A DNA stretch of 64,000 nt from Cyanobacteria bacterium UBA3301 (GCA_002361485.1 DESZ01000028.1:6292-70291), one strand, 5' to 3'. Shown: positions 26,229-35,798, counted from the stretch's first letter. Numbers and translations are program-made. The notes: generated by a model not told the origin, from the sequence alone.

Positions 26229-27023
26229 ATGCAAAATGTTATAGAAAGAAAACAAATAAAAAATATAGATTTCAACTGTGATTTGGCACAGAGCTTCGGC
26301 ATATACAAAAACAGCAAAGAGTATGATTTACTTGATTATGCAAGTTCTGTTAATATCTCATGCGGTTTCCATGCTGGCGACCCTTTGGCTATTAAAGAAG
26401 CTTTGCTTGCCGCAAAAGAAAGAAATATAGTTATTGGTGCGCATATTGGTTATAACGATATCCAAGGCTTTGGTTATAAGCCTATGGATTTGGACGAAAG
26501 CGAACTTGAAGCACTTGTTATGTACCAAGTCGGTGCATTAATGACATTTGCTAAAGCATACAATATGGAAATAGAACATGTCAGACCGCACGGGGCAATG
26601 TATAGAAAAGCCTCAGAAGATTTTGAAACCTCAAGAATTATTGCCAGAGCAATAAAAAAATGTTCTCAATGGCTTGTATATTACGGTGCAGCAGGAGAAA
26701 ATCTTTCTAATGTCGCAGAGGAAGAAAACATTCAAGTTGCACACGAAGTTCATTTGGAAAAGATATACGACCAACAGGGGAATATAGACTTCACCGCTCG
26801 TGATTTAGAAAATACGGAAATTTCTATTCAAAGATTGAAAGATTTACTTCAAAATTCAAGAGTTGCAAATAATGCCGGCGGGAAAACTATTGTTAAAGCT
26901 GACACTATACATTTTTCCAATAAAATATCAAACGCAAAAGAATTGATGTCCCAAGCCGTAGAAATAACAACTCCATTACCATTCAATTACATTAAAGCAA
27001 TGAAATCAGGATGGGTCGACTAG
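26229..27023 (+). CDS. pxpA: 5-oxoprolinase subunit A (LamB/YcsF family)
   Basis: The 264-residue protein carries LamB/YcsF motifs: an IDFNCDLAQSFG start (usual form LNxDxGExFG), NISCGFHAGDP, IGAHIGYNDIQGFG and HVRPHGAMY. PxpA works with PxpB and PxpC to hydrolyse 5-oxoproline to glutamate with ATP. Neither partner gene is adjacent, and the Gly-Glu of the N-terminal motif is Ala-Gln here. The physiological role is therefore less certain than the family. AGGGA precedes the start. Confidence 0.85.
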   Translation: MQNVIERKQIKNIDFNCDLAQSFGIYKNSKEYDLLDYASSVNISCGFHAGDPLAIKEALLAAKERNIVIGAHIGYNDIQGFGYKPMDLDESELEALVMYQVGALMTFAKAYNMEIEHVRPHGAMYRKASEDFETSRIIARAIKKCSQWLVYYGAAGENLSNVAEEENIQVAHEVHLEKIYDQQGNIDFTARDLENTEISIQRLKDLLQNSRVANNAGGKTIVKADTIHFSNKISNAKELMSQAVEITTPLPFNYIKAMKSGWVD

Positions 27024-27048
27024 CAAGCAGAAATAGCGAAGGATTAGT

Positions 27049-28341
27049 ATGAAAAATATAAAAATGCCAAAACAAATAGGATGGTTAATACCCGGATTAC
27101 AGGTAAAAAGATGGTTTGCCCTGACTTTTATCGGTACGGTACTAATGACTTTAGGAATATTAATCTTATTTGATATAAAACCTGTATATTATACGATGCA
27201 ATTTATCAGCACTATAGCAACCAAAATTTCAACACAATGGTTAGCCTTCGGTATAGTAATGATTGGTGCTGCATTATTTTTCAAAGGTTGGCAAAAAACT
27301 AATTTATCAATGCTTGATATGGAATATTCAAGAGATAACGATAAATTATTAGAAAATTTATATCGCAGACGTAAATTAAACCATGGTCCTCGTATTGTTG
27401 CTATCGGAGGCGGTACAGGCTTATCAATGTTGTTGGGCGGAATAAAAAATATCACCAATAACATCACTGCCATTGTCAGCGTCGGAGATGACGGAGGAAG
27501 TTCCGGAAGATTACGAGAAGAACTTGATATATTACCTCCGGGAGATATTCGTCACTGCATGACAGCATTGGCAGATGATGAAAACCTTGTCAACGATTTA
27601 TTCAAATACCGTTTTAATAATGGTGAAGGACTGGAAGGACACAGCTTCGGAAACCTGTTTTTAACCGCTATGTGCGCAATTACGGGCGATATGGCATCTG
27701 CAGTTAAAGCTTCCGCTAATGTATTATCAATTCGTGGGAGAGTATTACCTGCGACATTAGATGATATGAAACTTGCTGCAGAAATGGAAGACGGCAGAAT
27801 TATCCACGGCGAATCGAACATTCCGGAGGCAAAGGGGAAAATTATCCGTTTATTTTCTGAGCCTTCTGACTGCAAGGCTCTGCCTGAAGTAATAGCGGCG
27901 ATTAAAGATGCCGAGCTTATTATACTTGGGCCGGGGAGTCTTTATACCAGCGTTATACCAAACTTATTAATTAAAGAAATTTCCGAAGAAGTTTCAAAAT
28001 CAAATGCAAAAAAAATATATGTTTGTAATATTATGACGCAACCGGGAGAAACTGACGGATATTCTGTTTGCGACCACATTAATGCACTTATTAAACACGC
28101 AAATGTTGATAATTTGCTTGATGCAGTGTTAGTAAACGATAATCTGCCAACAGAATCTTTTGCTAAGTATGAAGCACAAGGACAGTATCCGGTAAATTTA
28201 GACACCGATAAAATAAAGAAACTCGGAATTGATATTTATGCAAAAAATCTTATTGAGCCAAACAAAGAAGGTCTTATAAGACACAGCTCAAACAAAGTTG
28301 CCCGAGCTATATACTGTTGGTTTAGAAAAGGAAATAAATAG
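27049..28341 (+). CDS. yvcK: YvcK/CofD-like gluconeogenesis factor with an N-terminal membrane hairpin
   Basis: Residues 1 to about 85 contain two hydrophobic segments (about 22-44 and 60-80). Residues of about 110-430 are the YvcK fold with IVAIGGGTGLSMLLGG, SVGDDGGSSGRLRE, DIRHCMTALAD, GHSFGNLFL and LGPGSLYTSVIPNL. YvcK proteins bind UDP-GlcNAc and are needed for normal cell-wall synthesis on gluconeogenic carbon sources. Bacillus YvcK is soluble. The membrane extension resembles what I recall of cyanobacterial homologues. The 430-residue length reflects it. Confidence 0.9.
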   Translation: MKNIKMPKQIGWLIPGLQVKRWFALTFIGTVLMTLGILILFDIKPVYYTMQFISTIATKISTQWLAFGIVMIGAALFFKGWQKTNLSMLDMEYSRDNDKLLENLYRRRKLNHGPRIVAIGGGTGLSMLLGGIKNITNNITAIVSVGDDGGSSGRLREELDILPPGDIRHCMTALADDENLVNDLFKYRFNNGEGLEGHSFGNLFLTAMCAITGDMASAVKASANVLSIRGRVLPATLDDMKLAAEMEDGRIIHGESNIPEAKGKIIRLFSEPSDCKALPEVIAAIKDAELIILGPGSLYTSVIPNLLIKEISEEVSKSNAKKIYVCNIMTQPGETDGYSVCDHINALIKHANVDNLLDAVLVNDNLPTESFAKYEAQGQYPVNLDTDKIKKLGIDIYAKNLIEPNKEGLIRHSSNKVARAIYCWFRKGNK

Positions 28342-28345
28342 TTTC

Positions 28346-29143
28346 ATGTCAAAAATAACAACAAGAACCCTGAAAAAATATAAAGATAACAATGAAAAAT
28401 TTTCTATGTTGACGGCTTATGACTACTCAACCGCCAAATATATTGATCAAGCGGGAATTGATGTCATTTTGATTGGTGACAGTCTTGCGATGACGGCATT
28501 AGGCTATGAAAATACCAATCAGGTTGGTGTTGAAGAAATGAGTATATTTACCAAAGCTGTTGCGAAAGGTGCAAATAATGCAATGGTAGTAACTGATATG
28601 CCGTTTATGAGTTATACAATTGATATTCCGTCCGCATTAACCAATATTGGCAACATGGTTAAAAACGGAGCAAATGCTGTTAAACTTGAAGGATGCAATG
28701 ACTATATCGAAAAATTGATAGAATGCTGTGTAAATATGGGAGTACCCGTTATGGGTCATATCGGCTTTACTCCGCAAAGTCAAAACGTTATAGGCGGACA
28801 TATAATCCAAGGTAAAACCGAGGATGCCGCAAACGAATTATTAAAACAGGCAAAAAAATTGGAAAAAGCAGGAGCTTTTTCGATAGTTTTAGAAATGGTA
28901 CCTGAAAATGTTGCAAAAAACATCACCGAAAACATATCAATACCGACAATTTCTTGCGGTGCAGGCAGGTATTGCGACGGTTTCGTGATGGTTTGTGACG
29001 ATTTATTTGGCAAATTTGACGATTTTACTCCTAAATTTGCAAGAAAATACGGAAATATGAAAGAGCTTATAACAAAATGCGCAACTAATTATATTTCAGA
29101 CATAAAAAACGGAAGTTACCCTAACGAAAATGAGGTTTATTAA
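28346..29143 (+). CDS. panB: 3-methyl-2-oxobutanoate hydroxymethyltransferase PanB
   Basis: The start is ATG 28346 (MSKITTRTLKKYK); an open frame from 28298 overlaps yvcK. AAAGGA lies somewhat far upstream (13 bases). The 265-residue protein has FSMLTAYDYSTAKYID, the IGDSLAMTALGYENT motif, GANAVKLEG, GHIGFTPQS and the catalytic-site VLEMVPE. It makes ketopantoate from alpha-ketoisovalerate and methylene-THF, the first step to pantothenate and CoA. panC follows one base after its stop. Confidence 0.95.
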   Translation: MSKITTRTLKKYKDNNEKFSMLTAYDYSTAKYIDQAGIDVILIGDSLAMTALGYENTNQVGVEEMSIFTKAVAKGANNAMVVTDMPFMSYTIDIPSALTNIGNMVKNGANAVKLEGCNDYIEKLIECCVNMGVPVMGHIGFTPQSQNVIGGHIIQGKTEDAANELLKQAKKLEKAGAFSIVLEMVPENVAKNITENISIPTISCGAGRYCDGFVMVCDDLFGKFDDFTPKFARKYGNMKELITKCATNYISDIKNGSYPNENEVY

Positions 29144-29144
29144 A

Positions 29145-30002
29145 ATGCTATTACATACGATAAAAGAAGTAAGAGAACAAGTTAAAGAATGGAAAAAAGA
29201 AGGCTTGACGGTTGGTTTGGTTCCGACAATGGGAGCATTGCATAACGGTCATTTAAGCCTTATAAAAAAAGCGGTTGAAAAATGCGATAAAGTTGTTGTT
29301 TCGGTTTTTGTAAACCCGATACAATTTTGTCCGGGCGAAGATTTAGACAAATATCCGAGAACACTTGAAGCTGATACAAAATTATGTAATGATGCAGGCG
29401 TTTCAATTGTATTTGCGCCTTCACCTTCAGAAATGTACGGGCAATCGGAAATGAGAACAAATGACTTCTTAACTTATGTAATTCCTCCGTTCTTCTATGT
29501 TAATAAACTTTGCGGAAAATCAAGAGTCGGGCATTTTGACGGAGTTTGTACTGTGGTAAATAAGCTGTTTAATATTGTGCAGCCTGATTTTGCATTTTTT
29601 GGTCAAAAGGATGCGCAGCAACTAATAATTATCAAAAAAATGGTTAAAGACTTGAATATTCCTGTTGATATAGTTCCTTGCCCGATTGTAAGAGAGGAAT
29701 CAGGACTTGCATTGAGTTCCAGAAACAAATATTTATCTGAAGAAGATAAAAAAGAAGCTCTTGTTTTATCAAAAATTTTAAATAACATAAAAGACTGCTA
29801 TAAAAAAGGAATAACAGATGTTGAAGCGCTTAAGGAAACAGCATTTCAATTTTTAACAGACAAGCACGAACTTGAATATTTGGAATTACTTGATTGCGAA
29901 GATTTGGAAGAAAAGAAAATTGCTGACAATAATACCAGAGTATTTATAGCATGCAAAGTCGGCGGAGTAAGATTGATTGATAATATACTACTTGGAGAAT
30001 AA
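29145..30002 (+). CDS. panC: Pantothenate synthetase PanC
   Basis: The start is ATG 29145, 9 bases after GAGG. ATG 29130 is in frame but lies inside that site. The 285-residue class I nucleotidyltransferase has VPTMGALHNGHLSLI (HxGH), VFVNPIQF, FFGQKDAQQL and the KMSKS-like LSSRNKYLS. It joins pantoate to beta-alanine with ATP. panD and panE are not in the window. The 3' end is 3 bases from the convergent radical SAM gene. Confidence 0.96.
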   Translation: MLLHTIKEVREQVKEWKKEGLTVGLVPTMGALHNGHLSLIKKAVEKCDKVVVSVFVNPIQFCPGEDLDKYPRTLEADTKLCNDAGVSIVFAPSPSEMYGQSEMRTNDFLTYVIPPFFYVNKLCGKSRVGHFDGVCTVVNKLFNIVQPDFAFFGQKDAQQLIIIKKMVKDLNIPVDIVPCPIVREESGLALSSRNKYLSEEDKKEALVLSKILNNIKDCYKKGITDVEALKETAFQFLTDKHELEYLELLDCEDLEEKKIADNNTRVFIACKVGGVRLIDNILLGE

Positions 30003-30005
30003 TAA

Positions 30006-31538
30006 TTACCCTTCGAGTAACCTTTTACTTTCCTTTATTAAAAACTCCTTCCCCGGAGTCATTTCTATAAAATCCCAAGGTAATTCTTTATCATAAGAAT
30101 AATTTTCGGTTGCATAATAATCTAAATTCAAATTTAAATCCTTTGCGGCACGTCTGTATGCACCGAGTTTACCGCCATATTCATAAACCTTTATAAGAAA
30201 TTCAGTCAGTTTTGAATCACCGCGGGAAAGAACAGCCTGATAATAATCCCATTTAGGACTCGTTACAGTTGATTGAATACCCAATTTATGCAGCTCTTTT
30301 TTTAAGAAATTTGATTTTTTCTCCAATGATTTTTCATCCTCTCTGCCAAACCACTGGAACGGAGTATGAGCTTTTGGGACAAACGTTGAAAACCCGAATG
30401 ATACATCAAACCCCTTATATTTCGATTTTATTTTTGACGCTAAATTGATAATTTCTTGTATATCTTCAACCGTTTCAGTCGGAAGCCCGAGCATCCCGTA
30501 AAATTTTATTCCTTTTAAGCCACAATCTACAGCTACATCAAGTGCCTCAAAAATTTGTTTTTCTGATAAGTTTTTATTTATAAGCTTTCTTAATCTTTCA
30601 CTGCCTGCTTCAATTGCAAGAGTAAGATTTTTTTGCCCTGCATCAACAAGAGTTTGTACAATTTCTTTTTTAAAGGAATCAACCCTCAAAGAAGATACCC
30701 CGAGTTCTATATTTTCTCCGCCTTTTATCTTTGAATGAATATAGCGACAAATCTTTTCAAAATCAGGGTGTGCAGTAACTTGCGCTCCTAACAAAGCCAA
30801 TTTATTTGTATATTTCAGTCCTAAATCAATCGCATAAATTATTTCTTCATAAGGAACAAATCGTATAGGAAGATTTATGTATGATGCCAAACAAAATCCG
30901 CATCTGTTTGCACAGCCGCGCTCTACTTCCGCTATAAATGTATTTTTAAAAAATGAATTTTCACTGATAACAGGAGTATATATACATTCAGAAAGCTTTT
31001 TGGTAGCTTTCACAACGGTTCTTGAAAAATTCGGGACATAAACTCCGTTTGTTTCGGATAGTATTTTTAGCTTTTCATTTTTTGATAAATTCTTATTTTT
31101 TATACACAAATTTATCGCTTCAGTATTTACATCTTCCCCGTCACCTATTACAAAAAAGTCAAAAAAGTTTTTGTACGGCTCGGGATTAGAAGTTATAACA
31201 GGTCCTCCCGCATAAATAAGAGGATAATCTTCCCCTCTGTCATTTGACAAAAACGGGATATTGTATTTTTCAAAAAATTTAAAAACAGACAAATAATCAA
31301 AATCAAAAGATATTGAAAAAGCAATTAAATTTACATCTGAAAACATTATATCAGTAGTTTTTGTATCATTATAAACTCTTTCTACATTTATGCCTTCTTC
31401 AGAATCAATAGCTTTAAAAAGCCACATATACCCTAATGAAGATAGCGCAAAAGATTCCGGACCGGGGAAAACAAACCACATATTATAATCCTCGCGCTTA
31501 CCCAAGATTCTGTCATATAGATATATGTCATTATTCAT
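30006..31538 (-). CDS. B12-binding-like radical SAM protein
   Basis: The start is ATG 31538, preceded by GGGGA; an earlier in-frame start at 31571 lies deeper inside the AI-2E gene. The 510-residue protein has an N-terminal Rossmann-like domain (about 25-150) of the cobalamin-binding type. The radical SAM core follows, with CANRCGFC (CxxxCxxC) near 210 binding the 4Fe-4S cluster. After it comes an EAGSERLRKLINKNL block typical of COG1032 enzymes. It resembles the TIGR03960-like group of unknown substrate. It is translationally coupled to the AI-2E gene (8-base overlap). Confidence 0.85.
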   Translation of the reverse strand: MNNDIYLYDRILGKREDYNMWFVFPGPESFALSSLGYMWLFKAIDSEEGINVERVYNDTKTTDIMFSDVNLIAFSISFDFDYLSVFKFFEKYNIPFLSNDRGEDYPLIYAGGPVITSNPEPYKNFFDFFVIGDGEDVNTEAINLCIKNKNLSKNEKLKILSETNGVYVPNFSRTVVKATKKLSECIYTPVISENSFFKNTFIAEVERGCANRCGFCLASYINLPIRFVPYEEIIYAIDLGLKYTNKLALLGAQVTAHPDFEKICRYIHSKIKGGENIELGVSSLRVDSFKKEIVQTLVDAGQKNLTLAIEAGSERLRKLINKNLSEKQIFEALDVAVDCGLKGIKFYGMLGLPTETVEDIQEIINLASKIKSKYKGFDVSFGFSTFVPKAHTPFQWFGREDEKSLEKKSNFLKKELHKLGIQSTVTSPKWDYYQAVLSRGDSKLTEFLIKVYEYGGKLGAYRRAAKDLNLNLDYYATENYSYDKELPWDFIEMTPGKEFLIKESKRLLEG

Positions 31539-32583
31539 TATTTTCCCCGATATTTTCAAGTTCTTTAGCATTTATCGGCTGCAAGTACAATTCATCAAAT
31601 AATACACACACAGTCGCCGCAATAGCAGGGGAAAGAATTACGCCCCAAACACCCAAAAACTGCTCGGAAACAAATAAGGCTACTAAAATCGTAATCGGAT
31701 GCAATGACATGAATTTGCCGAACAAAAACGGTCTTATCATGTAATTGGAAATTTGTTGAACAGCAAGGAACAACGCTATCGCAATAACAATCTTTATCCA
31801 TCCCAGCGGAAAAGCAATCATTACAATTACGGCAACAGCAATTGAAGGTCCCAAAACAGGAATAATTTCACAAATACCCGATATCAAACCTAATAATACA
31901 GGATAATCAATTCCCAAAATTGCACAAACGACAGCTACCATAACGCCTACGGCAATCATTGACAATAACTGTGCTCTGATATAATTGCCGACTTTTGTTG
32001 TTATGTCATGCAAAATAGAATCTGCTTTTTCTTTTATATTGGGCGGAAAAAACTCTAAAAATTTTGCCTTTAAATAATCTTTATCAACCATTATGTAATA
32101 TACAAACATGGCTAATGCCAATAACACAAAGCAAGTTTGGAATAATGACATTGTAAAGTTTATAGAATTATTAACAATACTTTGAGCAATATCAGTAGAA
32201 GAATTTAACAAATTATCCATCGGGACAAGTTCAGTTACTTTGTAACCGAAAATACTTGCCTTAACAACCATATTATATAGTGCCAAGATTTTTTGAGGTA
32301 ATATAGAAATCAACAATTCAATTTCTTTTACTCCCATTATTACAATAGGCAATATTAAAGCAAATAACACCAATATAACTATTGATAAAACAATAAAAGA
32401 AGCTCCCGCCCTTGTCCTTATCCTTTTTTGAAGATTATTAACAAACGGGTTAAATGCTGCAGCAAAAACAAATGATGCAAATAAAAGCATTAATAATCCG
32501 ACAATTTTTGGGATTACCGCTAAAAATGCAATTATAAGAATAGTAAATATCGCCGTTTTTACATTTAATAATCGTTTAATCAC
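31531..32583 (-). CDS. AI-2E family transporter (PerM-like membrane protein)
   Basis: The 350-residue protein starts with GTG at 32583, 5 bases after AAGGAG; ATG at the adjacent base would run straight into a stop. It has two N-terminal helices, a long amphipathic extracytoplasmic region (about 85-150), and a C-terminal bundle with ISGICEIIPVLGPSIA and the G-x-x-x-G-x-W-G-V-I-L-S-P ending typical of the family. Members export AI-2 or act as Na+/H+ antiporters. The substrate here is unknown. Confidence 0.9.
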   Translation of the reverse strand: MIKRLLNVKTAIFTILIIAFLAVIPKIVGLLMLLFASFVFAAAFNPFVNNLQKRIRTRAGASFIVLSIVILVLFALILPIVIMGVKEIELLISILPQKILALYNMVVKASIFGYKVTELVPMDNLLNSSTDIAQSIVNNSINFTMSLFQTCFVLLALAMFVYYIMVDKDYLKAKFLEFFPPNIKEKADSILHDITTKVGNYIRAQLLSMIAVGVMVAVVCAILGIDYPVLLGLISGICEIIPVLGPSIAVAVIVMIAFPLGWIKIVIAIALFLAVQQISNYMIRPFLFGKFMSLHPITILVALFVSEQFLGVWGVILSPAIAATVCVLFDELYLQPINAKELENIGENNE

Positions 32584-32601
32584 ATATTCTCCTTTTTACA
32601 A

Positions 32602-32610
32602 ATTATAGCA
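32602..32610 (-). promoter_or_regulatory. Extended -10 promoter of the AI-2E/radical SAM pair
   Basis: On the minus strand TG-C-TATAAT is a full extended -10 element (plus-strand 32602-32610). It lies about 20 bases before the GTG start. No -35 match is needed for this class. Confidence 0.5.
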
Positions 32611-32622
32611 TAATTATTTTTC

Positions 32623-32651
32623 TTGATGTGAAATATTTTTTCTATTATAAT
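32623..32651 (+). promoter_or_regulatory. Sigma-70-type promoter of the Na/Pi transporter gene
   Basis: TTGATG (32623-32628) and a perfect TATAAT (32646-32651) are spaced by 17 bases. The start point would be near 32658, about 30 bases before the ATG. Confidence 0.65.
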
Positions 32652-32688
32652 AAACCTGTGTATATAAAAAACAAACAAGGCAAATAGT

Positions 32689-34449
32689 ATGGATATATTT
32701 TCAATATTTACAATGATGGGGGGATTGGCTTTCTTTTTATACGGAATGATAGTAATGTCGTCCGGTTTGGAAAGAATAGCAGGCGGGAAGATGGAAAAAT
32801 TACTTGAACAGTTAACATCTAATCCGCTAAAAGGACTATTGTTAGGCGCAGGAATGACAATAGCTATTCAAAGTTCATCAGCCGTAACTGTTATGCTTGT
32901 CGGCTTTGTAAACTCCGGCATAATGAAGTTATCACAAACAGTAGCCATAATAATCGGGTCAAACGTAGGCACTACGGTAACTTCATGGATATTAAGTTTA
33001 TCAGGAATTCAAAGTACAAACTTTTTCTTGCGGATGTTAAAACCTGAATCATTTTCGCCTATATTGGCATTAGTCGGTGTAATAATGCTAATGAGCACAA
33101 ACAGTAACTTTTCAAGGAGAAAACCTGTCGGGACTTTTCTGCTGGGATTCTCAATTTTAATGTTTGGCATGGGCTTGATGTCTTCATCTATGGCACCTTT
33201 AGCAAATGACCCGAATTTTGCAAATATTTTGACATTATTTAAAAACCCGCTATTCGGCTTATTAGTCGGATTGGTTGTAACAATGATAATCCAAAGTTCT
33301 GCGGCTTCAGTTGGTATGTTGCAGGCTCTATCTATGACAGGAAGTATCTCTTATGCTGTAGCTGCACCAATTATTGCAGGTCAACATATCGGAACCTGTA
33401 TTACCGCAGTTTTATCAAGTATCGGAGTAAACACAAATGCAAAACGCGTTGCTGCAGTGCATGTAGCATTTAATGTTTTGGGAGCATGTATATTCTTTAT
33501 AGCACTTGGCATTGTTTCAAAGTTGTTTGGTAATTTCATACAACAATCCGCAAATCCTTTCGGTATAGCGGTTGTTCATACCATTTTCAGTATTCTGGCC
33601 GCATTTTGTTTATTCCCGTTCAGGAAATACTTGGAAAAAATTTCTTATGTTGTTGTTAAAGACACTCAAGAAGAAAAAGAAGTTATACTTGACGAACGTT
33701 TATTATTAACACCGTCAATCGCAATCGCACAATGCTACAGAACGACAGGTGATATGGCAAAATTAACAAGAGAAGTTCTTGTAATGTCTGTCAGAATGTT
33801 AAAACATTACAATCCTAAAGTCGCAGAAATAATAAATAAACACGAAGTTAGAATTGATAAATATCAAGATGTATTGGAAGGCTTCCTGCAAAAGCTTTCG
33901 GGTAAAGACCTTAACGATGAAGATTCCAATAAAATTTCGCAGCTTATACTGTCAATTTCAGATTTTGAAAAAATTGCAGACCATGCAATTCATATATTAC
34001 ATATAGCAGATCAAATGCACAGAAAAGAATGGACTTTTTCGTCAGATACCGTTGAAGAGTTAAAAAAAGTTGTTAATGCGGTAAAAGAAATATTTGACAA
34101 AACTGTCAGCGCATTTGTTTATAATGATGTTTATATGGCGCATGAAATTGAACCTTTTGAACAAGTTATAGATGATATTGCTTATGTTGCAAAGAAAAAT
34201 CATATTCGCCGAGTTAAGCAAGAGAAAGTTCACATCAAACGTAATTTTGCATATGCTGAAGTTTTAAATGATTTAGAAAGAATCTCGGACCATTGTTCAA
34301 ATATTTCAACTAACTTAATTCAATCGACAAACGCCTCTATGCAGCGTCATGAATTAAAAAATAAACTTAAAGCGGAAGATACTTCAGAATTTGCAGCACA
34401 AATTGAAGAATTTAAAAAACAATATTCTTTAGATTTAATTTCAAAATAA
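32689..34449 (+). CDS. Na+/phosphate cotransporter family protein with PhoU-like tail
   Basis: The 586-residue protein has two inverted-repeat Na_Pi_cotrans units, each with a Q-S-S motif (IAIQSSSAVTVM near 65 and MIIQSSAASVGM near 204), among eight or so membrane helices up to about 325. The C-terminal 230 residues form PhoU-like helical bundles with the expected DFEKIADHAIHI and NDLERISDHCSNI motifs. This is the bacterial NptA/YjbB architecture, moving phosphate with sodium. The gene has a good promoter and is followed 9 bases later by the thioesterase gene. Confidence 0.92.
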   Translation: MDIFSIFTMMGGLAFFLYGMIVMSSGLERIAGGKMEKLLEQLTSNPLKGLLLGAGMTIAIQSSSAVTVMLVGFVNSGIMKLSQTVAIIIGSNVGTTVTSWILSLSGIQSTNFFLRMLKPESFSPILALVGVIMLMSTNSNFSRRKPVGTFLLGFSILMFGMGLMSSSMAPLANDPNFANILTLFKNPLFGLLVGLVVTMIIQSSAASVGMLQALSMTGSISYAVAAPIIAGQHIGTCITAVLSSIGVNTNAKRVAAVHVAFNVLGACIFFIALGIVSKLFGNFIQQSANPFGIAVVHTIFSILAAFCLFPFRKYLEKISYVVVKDTQEEKEVILDERLLLTPSIAIAQCYRTTGDMAKLTREVLVMSVRMLKHYNPKVAEIINKHEVRIDKYQDVLEGFLQKLSGKDLNDEDSNKISQLILSISDFEKIADHAIHILHIADQMHRKEWTFSSDTVEELKKVVNAVKEIFDKTVSAFVYNDVYMAHEIEPFEQVIDDIAYVAKKNHIRRVKQEKVHIKRNFAYAEVLNDLERISDHCSNISTNLIQSTNASMQRHELKNKLKAEDTSEFAAQIEEFKKQYSLDLISK

Positions 34450-34458
34450 GAGGGTAAT

Positions 34459-35217
34459 ATGGCAATTAACACATTAGAAAAAAGCGAATATAAATTAGAA
34501 AAAACGTATCAGGTTTCCGTTTTTGAGCAAGACGTAAACCATTCTATAAAACCTGCATCTTTACTAAATTTATTGCAAGACATAGCTTCCTGCAATATTG
34601 ATAATACTAATTATTCGAATCCCGCTCTCAACGAACAAAATCTGGGATGGTTTTTAGTCAGATACAGAATAGAATTTGATAAATATCCGACAGGCTTGAA
34701 TGATATAGTGTTAAAGACAGAGAATCGAGGGGTACAGAAGCTTTCCGCATATCGTGATTTTGAGGCGTTTACCATTACCGGAGAGCGAATATTGAGAGCT
34801 ACGACTTCATGGCTGATGGTTAATCTTGACACAAAATCGCTTGTAAATATAGAACAAAAATTCCCAAACTTCTTTCATTTTGAAAAGCGTGAAGACGATT
34901 TGGAGTTGAAAAAATTAAGAACTTTACAAGAATGGAATTGTGAAAAAACATTCCATGTTCGCTATGAAGATTTGGATATGAACGGACATGTCAATAACAC
35001 AGTTTACATTTCTTGGGCAATAGAAGCTCTTGGGTTTGACTTTTTAACAACACACAAAATAAAAAATATCGACATATACTACAAACACGAAGTACGTTAC
35101 GGCGATGACATTATATCATACGTAAAACTTAACCCTGAAGAAAAAACAACAGAACACATGATAAAAAATTCACAAACAGGGGACGAAGTTTGTTTGATTA
35201 AATTTGAATGGGTATAA
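34459..35217 (+). CDS. Acyl-ACP thioesterase
   Basis: The 252-residue protein is a double hot-dog thioesterase of the FatA/bacterial type (PF01643). The first hot-dog contains GWFLVRYRIEFDKYP. The second carries YEDLDMNGHVNNTVYISWAIEAL, with the Asp-x-Asn-x-His and downstream Glu that form the active site in plant FatB. It releases free fatty acid from acyl carrier protein. It is encoded with the Na/Pi transporter but has no obvious functional link to it. Confidence 0.92.
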   Translation: MAINTLEKSEYKLEKTYQVSVFEQDVNHSIKPASLLNLLQDIASCNIDNTNYSNPALNEQNLGWFLVRYRIEFDKYPTGLNDIVLKTENRGVQKLSAYRDFEAFTITGERILRATTSWLMVNLDTKSLVNIEQKFPNFFHFEKREDDLELKKLRTLQEWNCEKTFHVRYEDLDMNGHVNNTVYISWAIEALGFDFLTTHKIKNIDIYYKHEVRYGDDIISYVKLNPEEKTTEHMIKNSQTGDEVCLIKFEWV

Positions 35218-35234
35218 ATTTTATTGGCAAAAAA

Positions 35235-35798
35235 CTAGCCCTGCCAACAATAAATGCTACTGTTCTCAGATTTTACAAAGTTATTCTTTTTGTAAAAATT
35301 TAGCACACTATCACTTTTAATCGGACGCGCTTCCAATCTGTAATAAATATCTTTTAATCCGTCTAAAAGGGCAGTTCCTGTACATTTATATTTGCTGCAC
35401 GGATTAAATATCGACTCAGGATTTGCTTGAATAAATTGGATAAATGCTTTACCGTTTTCTTCTTCCGTAACTTCTGTTAACGCAAGTATTTTTTGATAAT
35501 CTAAATTTTTAAAATTTGATTTTTGAGTTGTAATGGCATAAAAGTGCGTTTTATCATAAACACCATCTAAACAAAAATTCGCATCATCATAGATATTTTG
35601 GACAAATAAACCCTGCTCCCAATTTTCCGAAACACATTTCAATGCATCTAAATCCCCATCATTATAAATATCAAGCTCTACAAAAGAAACATCCGTGTCC
35701 GAGTAGCTCATAAGTTTAGAAGCAAGTTCTTTAACTGTCGGTCTGTATGATTTCTGTAATGCGCAAAAATTCACCTTTGGCTCAAAAGAAATTCTCAT
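35235..35798 (-). CDS. GNAT-like protein of unknown function, paralogue of the gene at 45093
   Basis: ATG 35798 (MRISFEPKVNFCA) is chosen because the paralogue also starts with MRI; ATG 35840 would add 14 residues. Neither start has a clear ribosome site. The 187-residue protein aligns along its length with the 45093-45665 product: DVSFVELDIYN vs DVAFVTIDSQN, HFYAITTQKSNFKNL vs KIYALTSQSENFEKL, and GTALLDGLK vs GTAILNSLK. The C-terminal VLNFYKKNNF resembles the last strand-helix of GNAT acetyltransferases. The substrate is unknown, and no acetyl-CoA-binding R/Q-x-x-G-x-G/A motif is obvious, so activity is uncertain. Confidence 0.65.
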   Translation of the reverse strand: MRISFEPKVNFCALQKSYRPTVKELASKLMSYSDTDVSFVELDIYNDGDLDALKCVSENWEQGLFVQNIYDDANFCLDGVYDKTHFYAITTQKSNFKNLDYQKILALTEVTEEENGKAFIQFIQANPESIFNPCSKYKCTGTALLDGLKDIYYRLEARPIKSDSVLNFYKKNNFVKSENSSIYCWQG

